Assembly: GCA_020796225.1 (NCBI GenBank)
Contig: CM036771.1
Coordinates: 31,564,703-31,628,702, forward strand
From: Arion vulgaris
Taxonomy: Eukaryota; Mollusca; Gastropoda; Stylommatophora; Arionidae
DNA length: 64,000 bases
Direction of reading: 5' to 3'
Shown here: positions 9,561-21,531 of the stretch, piece after piece
How positions within the stretch are numbered: the stretch's first letter is position 1
Layout of the letters: each line of letters begins with the position of its first letter
The notes under the pieces: generated by a model
The model's input: the letters and a program-made list of their open reading frames with translations, nothing else
The model's database searches: none
What the model was told of the DNA's origin: nothing
Position numbers and translations under genes: made by a program

Positions 9561-10215
9561 ACCGGCATTGGCAGAGTTATAATCAGATATGAAGATGAGT
9601 TTATCAATCATTTCAATGTCTACACCATGCAAATAAATTACCCAACTTGAAGATGAGGGAGATGAGAGAAGAGAGAGAGAGAGAGAGAGAGAAACTGCTA
9701 ACACGGCAACGTTCCTTATCTCGACGCAAGCATATCTCGTTTAGATGAGCATATCATGTCGTTATTCTAGTAATAAAATATGGACAACATTTACACTAAT
9801 AGAAAGTTGTATATTATATGTGTTACAAAATACCAGGCAAATGAAAAGCATTTATTTTCTTCATAGCCGAATCAAGTAATAGAAATAATGGAGATGGGGG
9901 GATACAATGTTAATGTCAGTAATAACGATATTAGCAATTTACAATTTCTATCGAATGATATAACATCGGGGCGTGGGTGTTTAGTTTGATACAGCTTTTA
10001 TACAAATATGTATCTCGAAAGTGCAGTTTCTTCTTCTTCGACAAAACAGGATTAGAGAGAAGATGAAGTTGACAGTATCTGTTTGTGAGTATTTTATAAC
10101 TATTTCATTTGCCCTTTTCTATAGCGCACGGTAAGGGGCAAGCAGGGCAAATGGAACATAGAGGACAACTATTTCCAGTATGAGGATGGAGGTTGAATCT
10201 GTTACTTCTGCTCTC
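9560..10215. other. Intron stretch without recognisable gene
   Basis: I see only a short GA run (about 9671-9692) and otherwise unique-looking AT-rich sequence. Around 10150-10210 a segment containing ACTATTTCCAGTATGAGGAT recurs in diverged form near 30785-30825, suggesting an old dispersed repeat. Confidence 0.4.
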
Positions 10216-10217
10216 AA

Positions 10218-10635
10218 GTGAATCTCTTGGATACAGTTTTAAAGGGTCATTGGTGTGTCTTCAATGAATACTTCAGAAGGTACAAAATGTCAAGTTACGA
10301 CGCTATGAGTGAATACATTACGAGGATCTACTGTCCTGGACATCCTGGGTGTTTGTGGCAATGGCAGAGGGAGAGAGAGATAGGACAGGCAAGCATCAAC
10401 GGCATTCTTGGTGGGTGGGGGGAGGTTTGTTGAGAATCGATAGACACCACTGAAGTCGGAGAAGGTGCGCCTGTATGGAAGGGGACATTGATAATAAGGT
10501 AAGCAGCCCTCCACGCAAAACTCAGTCGAAGCGCCATAGGCGCCAGACTACCCAGAATTCTAGTATGCGATCGGAGCACATATGGACGTGTCCGGAGTGC
10601 TATGATAATAGTCCTCATAACTGATAACACTAAAA
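10218..10635 (+). pseudogene. LINE family 6 RNase H remnant and tail
   Basis: The plus strand contains RIYCPGHPGC, corresponding to the YCPGHAGV motif of the RNase H domain in non-LTR elements, followed by a frame-shifted remainder and a 3' region with GGTAAGCAGCC, CAAAACTCAGTCGAAGCGCC and GGACGTGTCCGGAGTGCTAT. The 3' region recurs at 12035-12200 and, in reverse, at 57215-57300. It is heavily decayed. Confidence 0.6.
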
Positions 10636-10639
10636 TGGA

Positions 10640-11575
10640 TATAAAATCTATTTAAAGATTTCAGAAGTTTGGAAGTATATGTTGTAATAGCAGAATTTGG
10701 TGCCTAAGGACAATGTAGATTTTTTTTCTTCTTTCAAATGTCAATTTTCCAACATTTGCTTAAACTAGCAGTTATCTTCCTCGGCTCAAGAAGTTTAATT
10801 TATCGAGTGAGGTTTCATTTTGGCAGCTTCACTTTTTTTTCTTCTATTCTTGTAGTGTTTTCAATCAGTTGTTTCATCATGGAAGTACCACAGAATAATC
10901 ATTCTATAATATATACATGACTGGGTACATATAGATGGGTTATACTGTTCAACTAAGGATTATACTGTTCTAGTAGTATTTGTTAGATAAACATCATTAG
11001 ATGTGAATGTGAGTGAAAGATTAATAAATGCGTTTCTTATAGCCCATATGTTGCTTTCAGTTTGGAATAGTTTTATTGAACTCCAGACATGTCCAGAGGT
11101 GCTACCATCTCCATGATCTTCAGTAGCGTGAAGGGAATAACGGTACCAACAACTGACTTTAGAACATGGTTAAACTCTTATAAAAAGAAAGTAAGGAATA
11201 AACTGGAAGAAAAACATTGGATATGATTACGGAAAAGATTACATTGAAGGCCACAGCAGAAGAACACAAGTTATTACAGTTCACATACATACCAGACATT
11301 GTAGACTCAACAAATACCTACACCGACTAGATATGCCAGTATCCTCTCCTAGCTTTTCCTGCAAGATCTGAGAAGCAACACGTGGTCACACCCAGCTAAC
11401 ATAAGAACTAAACTGTATGAACATCGGTACGCTCTCAAGACAACTGCCCAGTAAGTAACTGATAGTGGATTAAGGGCATAGCTGCTTAAAAAAAAGCTGA
11501 TGAATTCGTGCACTTCCCTATTTATCTATGCAGAGTCTGTAAGCACTGTGTTTCCACTTTTAGAGACATCTGATG
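10640..11575. other. Stretch without recognisable gene
   Basis: AT-rich sequence with no convincing coding frame. A segment around 11075-11160 (CCAGACATGTCCAGAGGTGC) is weakly similar to 29845-29960, which may be an old dispersed repeat. Confidence 0.35.
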
Positions 11576-11577
11576 CC

Positions 11578-11838
11578 GACAGAAAGCAACTCTACCTCCA
11601 TGTCACATATATCACATAAAGCAACTCTACCTCCATGTCACATATATCACATAAAGCAACTCTACCTCCATGTCACATATATCACATAAAGCATATCTAC
11701 CTCCATGTCACATATATCACATAAAGCATATCTACCTCCATGCCAAATAAATCAGAGAAAGCAACTCTACCTCTAGGCTACACAGATCACACAAAGAAGC
11801 AACTATACCTCTAGGCTACACATAGATCACAGAAAAAA
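11578..11838. repeat. 35-bp minisatellite, about 7 copies
   Basis: The unit is AAAGCAACTCTACCTCCATG followed by TCACATATATCACAT. The first four copies are nearly identical and the last three are diverged (AGGCTACACAGATCACA). Confidence 0.92.
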
Positions 11839-12034
11839 AGCAACGAAAATCTTCAGCTGTATCCATCGAGGTGTCCCTTTAAGATATGTTTCCTTCTGAA
11901 CTTGGGGACCTCTATGGTCTTGATGTAAGATGCTCTCATCTGACACGCCAAAACAAATGGGTCCGGGTCCTCGTGTATAGCTATCGGAATATGTATCAGT
12001 GATCCATTTTGTTCAATGTAGGTGAGATTGAGTT

Positions 12035-12200
12035 TCTAGTCATATCAGCGACAGGCGATTACCTCTGAATCCGGAGAATGCCCGCCTGTATGGCGAGGGA
12101 CACAGTTAAAATGGTAAGCAGGCTTTCACGCAAAAATCAGTCAGAAGCGCAATACCAGGCGCCCTGACTAGGACTGAATTCATAGCGGGCGAATGAAGAA
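12035..12200 (+). pseudogene. LINE family 6 3' end fragment
   Basis: Parallel to 10440-10570: GCCTGTATGGCGAGGGACAC, then GGTAAGCAGGCTTTCACGC and AGAAGCGCAATACCAGGCGC. No open frame of note. From 12200 to 12780 I see a CAAT run at about 12472-12495 and otherwise nothing supported. Confidence 0.55.
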
Positions 12201-12784
12201 GAAGAATGAGAAGAGACAGGCGATATCAACGACGGACGTATGTTTAAGTTGAGCACGTAACAGAACACTTGCATGTTGAACATTGATACAACAAATAAGC
12301 CATAAAACTGCTGAACATGCATACAAACATTAATACCAATTAAAATGAAATTTATTAAAAATTGTCATCACTTTCACAATTATATCGGAGGCAAGCGTTT
12401 CATACATATTCTTCATGTGTAAGAATGTGATCAGAACAAGTGTGAGTATTCATTGAAGTTGACTGATGACGATCCAATCAATCAATCAATCAATCTCTAC
12501 TCAACTGCATAGGCTGGCGTTTAAGCTGCTATACGTATGCTATACGGGGCTAGCAACGTATCATGAAATATGCATTACTATACAAAGCATAACTTCAAGA
12601 GCATGCATACGCTTTGGTGTAGACTTCCTGCATGAAAATATAAATAGTGGAGGTGGCATCATGCTCGCATTAGACTTAGAGAGAACATTGAAGCGGGTTG
12701 TAATGGTGTGTGCATTTGCATACCAGAAGATATATGAACGAATGCTTTTATGTGCGTATATTTGAGTGATGTAGAGATCTTGTC

Positions 12785-13085
12785 GGAGACAGATTCATAT
12801 TGAAATCTAATCAATCGAATGAAATCTAATCAATCGAATAAGAAGCAGACAATCAAGATGTTTCGGATATATAATTAGAAGGGGCAGTTTAGAATAGCTG
12901 GTTACAACAGGCAAAATACAGGGGAGGAAAGATAGAGGGAGACAAATGGACAAAATTCCAGACGACTTGAAATCTTGGTTCAACAATGGTTCGATGACGG
13001 AATTGATGGATTGTACCTGAGACAGATTGATGTGGAGAGACATGATCGCCTACGCCAGCCGACACGACACTTGATTGATTGATAT
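12785..13085 (+). pseudogene. LINE tail (family 7) ending in GATT repeats
   Basis: The plus strand reads RIRSRQSRCFGYIIRRGSLE, then QGRKDRGRQMDKIPDDLKSW, then MWRDMIAYASRHDT before a TTGATTGATTGA tail. These are the FGH.IRR, RGRQ.....W and LWRDM..ASRHGT signatures at the end of a common invertebrate non-LTR family. Two in-frame stops and truncation show it is inactive. Confidence 0.65.
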
Positions 13086-13149
13086 TTGAGTATACGTAAC
13101 TTGTGTGTGTATCTAAGAATGTAGTCGAATGTGTTTATCATTTGATGTG

Positions 13150-13570
13150 TGTATGCATGTGTGTTGATGTATGTATGTATGTATGTATGTATGTATGTAT
13201 GTATGTATGTATGTATGTATGTATATATGAAGTGTGCACGTTTAACGTGATATATAGGTATACAGCACTAGTTGATGTATGAATCGATGATCTAATGTGT
13301 AGTAGTATGATTTTGTATACACTAGATCGTGTAGTATGTTGATGTCAGTACTGAATGTAGTAGTAGTATGGTATTAGACATATGATCTTGTATGTTATGA
13401 GATGATGATGTACTGTACGTATGATGTAGAGTATGTATCGTATACGCACGTATGTTGATGTATGTTGTAGTACGTATGTTGTATTAGTGTATGTATGTAT
13501 TATGTATGTACATTAGTGTGTGATGTATGATGTATGTATGTATGTTGAATGTGAGTATGTATAGGTATAC
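13150..13570. repeat. TATG microsatellite grading into degenerate ATGT-rich tract
   Basis: From about 13168 to 13222 the sequence is a clean TATG run. It continues for another 300 bases as degenerate TGATGTATG, TAGTATG and TACGTATG variants. From 13570 to 14050 there is no recognisable feature. Confidence 0.9.
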
Positions 13571-14049
13571 ATATGAGCAGTTAGTGTATGATGTGTGCAC
13601 TGTGTAAGTGCGCACGTTAAACTGTAATACATTATACAACTAGCCGAGTGTCGCCGTAACTGAGTATAGGTATAAAAGCGTTTGAAGGCACGTCAATGAG
13701 TATATATTTGAACAACTTTTGTCGATGTGGTAATGGAACGTCTAAGGAGATTAAACATACAAAAACTAGTCGAGTATTTCACGTCAATGTGAAGTATCTA
13801 GTTATATGGTGGAAACATGGAGGACATATAAACAAACATCAGAAAACTATCCAACCTCATAAGGATATATGAAGAAAAGAGTAGATGATAATAAATTTAC
13901 AACGAGAAATTTTTCATGAGAAAAATATAAACTCAAGTGTTAAACAAACAAAGATCTAGAATATTTCAATCATGGTCAGTTCTCTATAGGCTGCAGGAGG
14001 AATAAGAAATATTCCTTAAAATGGATGTTTCTAGAATATAGCGCTGATG

Positions 14050-15312
14050 TAGATAAAATTCACTTCTCTAGTGACCCTGTTATCTCTGAGGAAAGTAACC
14101 ATTTTGATGACCGCCTTTTTGCTTGACCATTGTATCGGAGCAGCATTGCTCTTTGGGGTGCACTGTCTGATGGTAATCTGCTTACGTGACCGAACCATTT
14201 AATTTGTTGTTTCTGATGAAGTCTAGTACTGATGTTGTACCCACTTTTCCTGATGTCTTCATTTCTCAACCGGTCTCTTCTTTTTACACCCAGCATTCTG
14301 CGTAGACACTTCATCTCTGTTGTGACTAGTTTTCTTCTATCGTTTGTTGTCAGCGTCCAGGTTTGGCACTGGTAGCATAATGTGGGAGAAAGATTGTGTT
14401 GAACATTGCTCTTTTTGTGTTCATGGTGACGTGTTTGCATCTTAAAATTGGCGTCATTTGCCCTATCATTTGATTTGCTTTGTTGCATCTGTGTTGAATT
14501 TCATTAGTTATTCTTCCATTTGCTGAAAAAATTCTCCCCAGGTATGTGAAATCTTTTACTTGATTTAGTAGATGATTATCGATGGAGATGTTGGTAGTGT
14601 TTTCCTCTCTGGCGAATGTCATTACTTCTGTTTTGTCGATGTTAATTCTCATGTTGTATTCGTTACATGCTAACTGGAGTCTGTTGATGTGTTGTTGTAG
14701 CTGTTCTTCTGTTGTTGATATGATTGCCTGATCGTCTGCAAAAAGAAATTCATTTAAGAGTTCTCCGAGGTTGTTTCCTTCGCTGGTGTTAGCTATTTTA
14801 CAAATGTGGTCAATGTACGTGATGAATAGCAGCGGGGATAGTACGCAACTTTGTCTTACTCCTGACCTACGTGAAACTTTTCTGATAATCCTGTATTTGT
14901 TCTAATCGTACATTGGCTGTCAGTATAAATGTTCTTGCAAAGGTTGATTAGGTGTTCATTAACCCCATAGGTTGTTAGTATTTTCCAAAACTTGTGCCTA
15001 TCTACGCGGTCGAACGCTTTTTCCTGATCTACAAATGCAACGTGTAAATGTTTGTCGGATTCGATAGTCCTTTCTACTAACTGTCTGAGGGCGAATATTG
15101 CGTCTGTACAGCTTTTGTTCTTCCTGAATCCCATTTGGGAGTCATTGCTGTGGCTCGATGATGTGGCGGAGCCTTTTCTCAAGTATTTTGCAGAATATTT
15201 TCCCAGTGTGGCTCAGTAGCGCTATGCCTCTATACTTTGTACAGCCCCTCTTGCTACCTTTCTTCTTCCAGATGGGAACAATTGTAGCATTCCTCCAATC
15301 TTCTGGTGTTTA
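14050..15312 (-). pseudogene. RTE-like LINE (family 3): reverse transcriptase and C-terminal tail
   Basis: On the minus strand the order is MGFRKNKSCTDAIFALRQLV, HVAFVDQEKAFDRVDRHKFW (RT fingers/palm), a GVRQ..VLSPLLF block, FLFADDQAII (FADD catalytic motif, 14728-14742), NMRINIDKTEVMTF, KDFTYLGRIFS, CQTWTLTTNDRRKLV, EMKCLRRMLGVKRRDRLRNE and QQIKWFGHVSRLP. The protein would nick and reverse-transcribe at the target site in the nucleus. The copy starts within the RT domain (no endonuclease) and is split by frameshifts. Its truncated 5' end abuts another LINE in the opposite orientation at 15313. Confidence 0.85.
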
Positions 15313-17890
15313 AATGATAAAGAGGAAAAAGTAAAAGAGAAATTTTACATAAAACTTCAAAATACTATAGGTAATCAGAGAAATGGGAACATCAAAATTC
15401 TGATGGGTGACCCAATGCCAAAATAGGTTCGGACAACATAGGCTACGAGGAGATCATGGGGAAACACGGACTAGGAATAATGAACGAAAATGGAGAACTA
15501 TTCACTAATTTCTGTGCAGCGAATCAATGTCATAGGTGGAAGTGTCTTTCCACATAAAAGAATACATAAAGCAACCTGGGTATCACCAGATCACAGAACA
15601 TAAAATCAAATTGACCACATATGCATAAACAAGAAATTCAGGTCATCTCTACAAGATGTAAGGGTTCTAAGGGGGCAGATGTAGATTCGGATCACCATTT
15701 GCTGATAAGTAAAATTAAACTGAAGCTTAAGCGATACATAACATCTCATGAACATAGACACCAATATAATGTAGGATACCTCAGAAGTCAGAAACAAAGG
15801 AACAGTTCACGGTCACAGTCTCTAATAAGTATGAGGTTTTGCGGCAATTACAAGATGAGGTGAGTGCGGAAGAATGCTGGCAGCAAGCCAAAATATTTGG
15901 AATGAAACATGCACAGAGGTATTAGGAAAGAAGGAGCGGAATCATAAGGCATGGATAACTCCAGAAACTCTCAAGGAAATAGAAGAAAGGAAAAGAGGAA
16001 AGCAGATTTAAATAATAGCAAAACTAGAACTGCCAAAGCCATAGCCCAGGAAAAGTACAAAGAAGCTAGCAAGAAAGTGAAGAAACAAATAAAGTTAGAT
16101 AAAAGACAATACGTAGAAGATCTAGTAAGAGAAGCAGAGGTAGCTGCAGGAAAGGAAACCTTAGGGATCTTTACAATATCACTAGAAAGCTAGCAGGAAA
16201 ATACAGACCATCAAATGGGTTGATCAAAAATAGTAGTGGGGAAACTATCACTAATGTTAGAGACCAAATGGAAAGATGGATGGAATACTTCAAGGAACTC
16301 CTGAACAGACCAGCACCTACAAACCCCAAGATATCCAACCGGCAGAAATTGACTTGGACATCAACTGTGAGAAACCATCCAAGGAGGAGATTAGTAAAGC
16401 CAAACTTTTAAAAGATGGGAAAGCGGTTGGTCCCGATGGTATTCCAGCGGAGGCGGTTAAAGCCAACATAAACACATCCACAGAAATACTGTATAAATTA
16501 TTTAGCAGAATCTGGGAGACCGAAGAAATACCAGCAAACTGGAGAGAAGGATACCTGGTGAAGCTTTCCAAAGAAAGGGAACCTTCAGAAGTGAAAACTA
16601 TAGGGAATAATGCTGTTGTCAGTACCTGGGAAAATACTAAGCAGAGTCATCCTGGAGAGATTGAGAGAGGCCATCGATATAAAGCTAAGAGATGAACAGG
16701 CAGACTTCCACCCAAATAGATCCTGTGCTGACCAGATACCACATTACGTATAATAATAGAGCAAAGTATTGAATGAAATCCCACTTTATATCGGATTTGT
16801 TGATTATGAGAAGGCTTTTGACAGTATTGATAGGGGAAACCCTTTGGAAATTAATGAGGCATTATGGAATCCTACAGAAAATTATTAACCTAATAAAAGC
16901 AACATATACAGATATGAAATGTAGAGTTCTTCATGAAGGTAAGCTAACAGATACTTTTGGAATAGAAACAGGAGTGCGTCAGGGATGTCTTCTATCACCT
17001 TTGTTGTTCTTACTGACAATAGACTGGATTATGAAGACCACAGTAACTAACACCAGAAATGGAATCCAATGGACTCTGGCAGAGCAACTAGATGATCTGG
17101 ACTTCGCTGATGATATAGCCCTTCTGTCACATACACGAAATCAGATGCAGGATAAGCTAAACACATTGAATCAAAGGTCCCAGCAACTAGGGCTGAACAT
17201 TCATAAGGGAAAGACAAAGATATTGAGAATTAACCAAGCAAACGACAACTCGATCTCCTGGGAAATCCACTTCAAGAGGTAGAATCATACACATATTTGG
17301 CAGCAACGTAGACAAAGAGGGTGGAACAGATAGAGATGTTAAAATAAGAATACAGAAGGCAAGAGGAGCTTTCATTGCACTGGGAAACATTTGGAAGTCC
17401 AAAGAAATCAAATCTAGAACAAAAATTCGGATATTTAACTCTAATGTTAAAGCAGTTCTACTGTATGGGTCAGAAACATGGAGAACAACTAAAACAATAG
17501 CGCATAAATTGCAAAAATTCATCAACTGGTGTCTGCGCAGAATAGAGGGAATAAGATGGTATGATAGGGTCACAAATGAGGAACTTATGGAGAGAACAAG
17601 ACAGATTCCAGTGAACGAACAGGTTAAAAAAGACGCTGGCGCTGGATAGGACACACTTTGCGAAAACCGGAGGGAATATAACAAGAAGGGTCCTTGCCTG
17701 GAAACCGCAGGGGCAGCGAAAGAAGGGGAGGCCGAGAAATACATGGAGACGAGAAATGGAGGCGGAGATCAACAATATAAAGAAGAGCTGGAGGGAGCTG
17801 CAGGAGATAGCTAGAGATAGGAAGACTTGGGATGAGTTGGTTGAGGGCATATGCCCCAATCCGGGTAAAAAGGCAAAGAGAGAGAGAGAT
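15313..17890 (+). pseudogene. LINE family 2: endonuclease, reverse transcriptase and C-terminal domain, inactivated
   Basis: The plus strand runs in order through a partial APE endonuclease (KILMGD, then IDHICINKKFRSSL, then GADVDSDHHLLISKIKLKLK), a linker with ETITNVRDQMERWMEYFKEL, the RT (LLKDGKAVGPDGIPAEAVKA, IGFVDYEKAFDSID after a frameshift, GIETGVRQGCLLSPLLFLL, LDFADDIALLS at about 17100, QLGLNIHKGKTKILRIN), and a C-terminal domain (GSETWRTTKTI, RWRWIGHTLRKPEG, KKGRPRNTW, ELQEIARDRKTWDELVEGIC). Catalytic FADD and SDH motifs survive, but the endonuclease metal-site segment reads GDPMPK where GDFN.. is usual, and several frameshifts break the frame. It is the longest LINE copy here. Confidence 0.87.
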
Positions 17891-17894
17891 ACAA

Positions 17895-18170
17895 GTGGAG
17901 AAAGAGCTCAGGAAGAGACAATAGCGATGGATAGGACACACATTGGGAAGACCGACCAGAAGCATTGCAAGACTTGCAATGTTTTGGAACCGGCAGTGAA
18001 AGATGAGTAGAGGAAGGCCTATCTACACCTGGAGAAGAGAGCTGAAGACTGATATGAAAAGGATAGGTAAAGCATGGAAAGAATTGGAAGGAATGGCAGG
18101 CGAGAACGAGAGTTCGAAAAAGGTTGCTAAAGACATAGGCTCCGTTGGGAGCTAAATGGTGAAGAAGATA
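17895..18170 (+). pseudogene. Second LINE tail (family 2b) directly after family 2
   Basis: Immediately after the GICPNPG ending of the upstream LINE a second, homologous but distinct tail begins: AMDRTHIGKTDQ (the WIGHT..RP segment, frame-shifted), KMSRGRPIYTWRRELKTDMK when read across frames, RIGKAWKELEGMAG and DIGSVGS followed by GAAGAAGA. It resembles 48890-49155 more than the LINE it follows. So two related LINE ends lie in tandem. Confidence 0.7.
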
Positions 18171-18570
18171 CAAAGACTCATCAAAACGCATCGTCTTATA
18201 AACAAAGTTCTAACAGTTGTAATGAAGGCGATGATGCTAATGGCTGGCGATTACGCCAACAATCAAAACGATGGCGACGATGCGAGAAAACAATGCGGAC
18301 ACATAAAAGAAACACTTGGTGGTCCACTATTTCTGATCGCCCATGCGATGTTCTACTGTTTACCAATGCAGCCAGAGATAACGAGGCTAAAAATGTATTC
18401 ATGCACTTTTATGAGCCAACAAAAACACAATAGAGACGAAAATCTCTTCCGTTGAATGTTATCTTCTGAGGTATTGTTCAATATGAGGACTTTGGAGACG
18501 GGATAACAAATATGATTTTTAGAAAAGTATAAATGAATGACTTCTTCGTGATGTCTTTGACTTGATGGGG
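18170..18570. other. Stretch without recognisable gene
   Basis: No convincing domain in any frame. The open frames here are short and lack family similarity that I can recognise. Confidence 0.35.
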
Positions 18571-18576
18571 AAGTGC

Positions 18577-18820
18577 AGATTGAATGATTGTCTGGTATCG
18601 CAAGCTATGCCGAAGAAAAGGTACAGGGACTCTCAAGCATGATATGGCAAAGGGTACGTATAACGGTTCGTATAGCAGCAAGTAGAACAGCTGAAACCTT
18701 GCAGATTGCACGATTGTATGGTATCACGAGCTATGCAGGAGGAAACAAACAGGGACTCTCATGCATGATATGGCAAAGGGTACGTATAACAGCAAGTAGA
18801 ACAGCTGAAACCTTGCAGAA
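18577..18820. repeat. Two-copy direct duplication, about 110-130 bp
   Basis: Two adjacent copies share GGTATCGCAAGCTATGC/GGTATCACGAGCTATGC, AGGGACTCTCA, GCATGATATGGCAAAGGGTA and AGCAAGTAGAACAGCTGAAA. The first copy has an extra CGGTTCGTATAG. Downstream, 18836-18965 shows diverged similarity to 30165-30300. Confidence 0.85.
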
Positions 18821-18954
18821 TACTTCTTATAACTTTGATTCTCCGAAAGGAGTTCATTCTTATTGTGTTCATGTTTGTTGGTCTACTACACGTTCTGATA
18901 TAACCAAAAACAAGGTACGTACTTAGGTTTGAAAGAGCGTACCTCGGCTTAAAG

Positions 18955-19155
18955 CGGCTTTTTTTCCGACCTAGAGCTTTCAGCTCTTCGGCTCGGTGTC
19001 AATGGATATCGTAACCCTTCGGTTCGGTACCACGAACGCCGTAAATCTGGAGAGCCTGTGGATTTTCTGCCAGTCCGCGGAATTGAACCGCACTCACTGG
19101 GGGCTTATCAACCGTCGTCCAACGCGCTACGAACACGTTGAGCAGACGGGCTAAA
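18955..19155 (-). mobile_element. SINE-B, tRNA-derived
   Basis: Read on the minus strand, the head contains TAGCGCGTTGGACGACGG (A-box-like) and GCGGTTCAATTCCGCGG (B-box GGTTCAATTCC), followed by a body with CTCCAGATTTACGGCG and GGTACCGAACCGAAGGGTTA. Two further copies on the plus strand lie at 33835-34045 and 40495-40690. Confidence 0.8.
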
Positions 19156-19219
19156 GAGGCTGTAATCCCAAAACATAACAAAGAAAACTTGCAGGTTAGT
19201 TGTGAACAGTTGTTTCCAA

Positions 19220-19352
19220 ATGCTACCTATCATCTTTCCGTCTCCGATAGGAGTAGGAACTTCATCTCACCTACATTGAGATCAGGGATCATTGAGAAAA
19301 TAGTTGCCCGAGGAAAAACTTATTGAGTATGTTTATAACGAGAGGCGAGCAC
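19220..19352 (-). mobile_element. SINE-A fragment
   Basis: Matches the SINE-A body around CCGTCTCCGATAGGA, GATCTCACCTACA, TGAGATCAGGGATCA and ACGAGAGGCGAGCACC. Both ends are missing. Confidence 0.65.
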
Positions 19353-19839
19353 CATACCAGCACGACACACAAACATCCCAAACCTATGTTTGTATATCTA
19401 TGGTAACCTAATTTTAAAAATGCTCTCTATACCCTCCAGTTGTCTGAAACTGTAGCTTGCACTGTATTTGGATTTCAGTGAGGAAACGTTGCGGTATTCG
19501 TCAACCCTTCTCGTCCAGGTCATTAAACGTGGAAGCTCTAAAGCAGTGTTTCCCAACCTTTTTTGTGCCGTGCCCCACCAAAGCCATTCAAAAATTCGTA
19601 TGCCTCCCCCCTATATATGTAACATATTCAAACAATTTTAGTTTCCAAAAAATTTAATTGTCCACTGTATAAACTTAAATGATAGGTTTTAGGAAGAAAT
19701 CACTAGGAAATTGTTGAGAAAACACAGTAAGTAATTTTTCAAAACATATGTTGGAGAACTGAAATTCATGTACGAAATAATTTTAAGTACAGATGTTTCT
19801 ATATTTTTTTTAATTACTAGAAAATATTTATTAATTACA

Positions 19840-21531
19840 TTTAGTGAGATCCTTGCGCTTGATGCATGCTACAAAGAGATTTTATGTTTGGTTCCAATTT
19901 AGTTAGCTTCAGTCTCAAGTCTCCTCGTTGTGTTACATCCAGCCGATTTTTTTTTAGCAGCAAATCGGTTATGGCTCTAAAAAATCCACATTCAGCTAAA
20001 TATGAAGATAGAAATGGTAATAACAGTTTTCTTGCACATTTGATTGAATTTGGATATTTGATTTCTGTTTCCTCACAAAGTCATGTCATGGCTTATTTTT
20101 ATATTAAATGAAGTTTTAACTAACTCATCATTTTGCATTTCTGAGAGTTCTTCTTGATACTGCATATTTGAAATATCAGATAAATCCACTAAAATTGACT
20201 ACAACATCCAAGTTGGAAAATCAATGTTTCAAATCAGAAAATCTTTTTTTAAATCAGGCGATAGAATTTTCAGATGATCGACAATAACAAGTATAACGGT
20301 ATCAGTCATTTCATATTTCTGGAGCCAATGAAACTTCAAAACATTTTGTTGCAAATATATTTCTGACATACTTCAATAAATATCTTTGCTTTAACATCAA
20401 CAAGAATTTTATCTGTTCCTTGAAGTTGGTTGTTTAAAATATTTAGTTCTTCAAATATATCGAGTAGATAACTCACAAATACTTTACCATTGACCATTAA
20501 CAAATACTTCAATTCCGGTTTGTCGCTTAAAAAATTCAATAAGAGTATCAACTTGTTCCATAAATCTTTTCAAGCAGTTCCTTTTCGAGAGCCATTTTAC
20601 TTCAGTGTGAAAGAAAAGTCTCACATGGTCTGCATTTTGTTCTTCACAAAATAACATGAAGAGGCGCTCACATTTGGCATTAGCTTTAATAGCATTGATA
20701 CACTTTATAACTGAATTAAGTACTTCGTTTAGAACAGGCGAAATATTTTTAGTTACCAAATTTTTCCTGTGAATAACACAATGCACAAGAAGCATTTCTG
20801 GATTCTCATCTTTCATCAATTTTAAGCAGCCATTTTTCTTGCCTATAATATCAGGAGCACCATCTGTGGCACAAGATGTTATATTTTAAATTGGTATACA
20901 TTTACATCTAAGTAATTTTTTAGCTTATTATATATATCTTTGGAGGTAGGGGTGCTTTCTAATGACTTACAGAACAACATTTCTTCAGCACAATCCCTTT
21001 TATCAATATATCTTATGTAAGTTATCAATACAGTCTCACTGTATCTCACAGTTGATTCATCCATTGGCACTGAGAATTTTCTTGTTTTCAACTTTTCAAC
21101 AAGTTGTATTTCAATATCTTCACTCATTTCGTCTATTCTTTTGATAACAGTATAGTTACTGAGTGACATAGCTTTCGCCTTTGTCATCTTTTTCCAGAAT
21201 TGTTTTAATAAATTCAGATATTGATGGTTTAATTAAATTCTCTCCTATAGTATGATTTATCCATAATTTAGCAATGAGTAAGGAAATTTGATAACTAACC
21301 TCGATTATGATTGACAATTGCAGTATGAGCAGTAAATGGAGAATTTAATGTTGCTCTATTTTCAAAATTTGTCTTTAAAGTTTGAAAGTAATTCAAATCT
21401 AAATTAATATGAGCATTATGTTTCGCCTTGAAATGCGCCTCAAATGCAGCTCGTTTCATTGATTCGTTGGTCAAGCAGTGTTGGCATAAAAAAACAATAA
21501 TGTGGAATACATTAATCAAATAATATTTCAT
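19840..21531 (-). pseudogene. Broken hAT transposase, ZBED5/SCAND3-like type
   Basis: Fragments in order on the minus strand: CQHCLTNESMKRAAFEAHFK with a following H (BED-type zinc finger), KAMSLSNYTVIKRIDEMSED, KTRKFSVPMDESTVRYSETV (start of the RNase H-like catalytic fold), LVHCVIHRKNLVTKNISPVL, FFHTEVKWLSKRNCLKRFME, and a C-terminus near 19840-19930 reading LEPNIKSLCSMHQAQGSH. This is the hAT group from which vertebrate ZBED5-like and SCAND3-like genes derive. Stops and frameshifts separate the pieces, so no full protein can be made. The enzyme would have cut and pasted the surrounding element. Confidence 0.82.

Noticed and set aside
17187..18191. Several minus-strand frames of 110-185 codons
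   Set aside because: They are antisense shadows of the LINE family 2 reverse transcriptase and tail, which has clear motifs on the plus strand.
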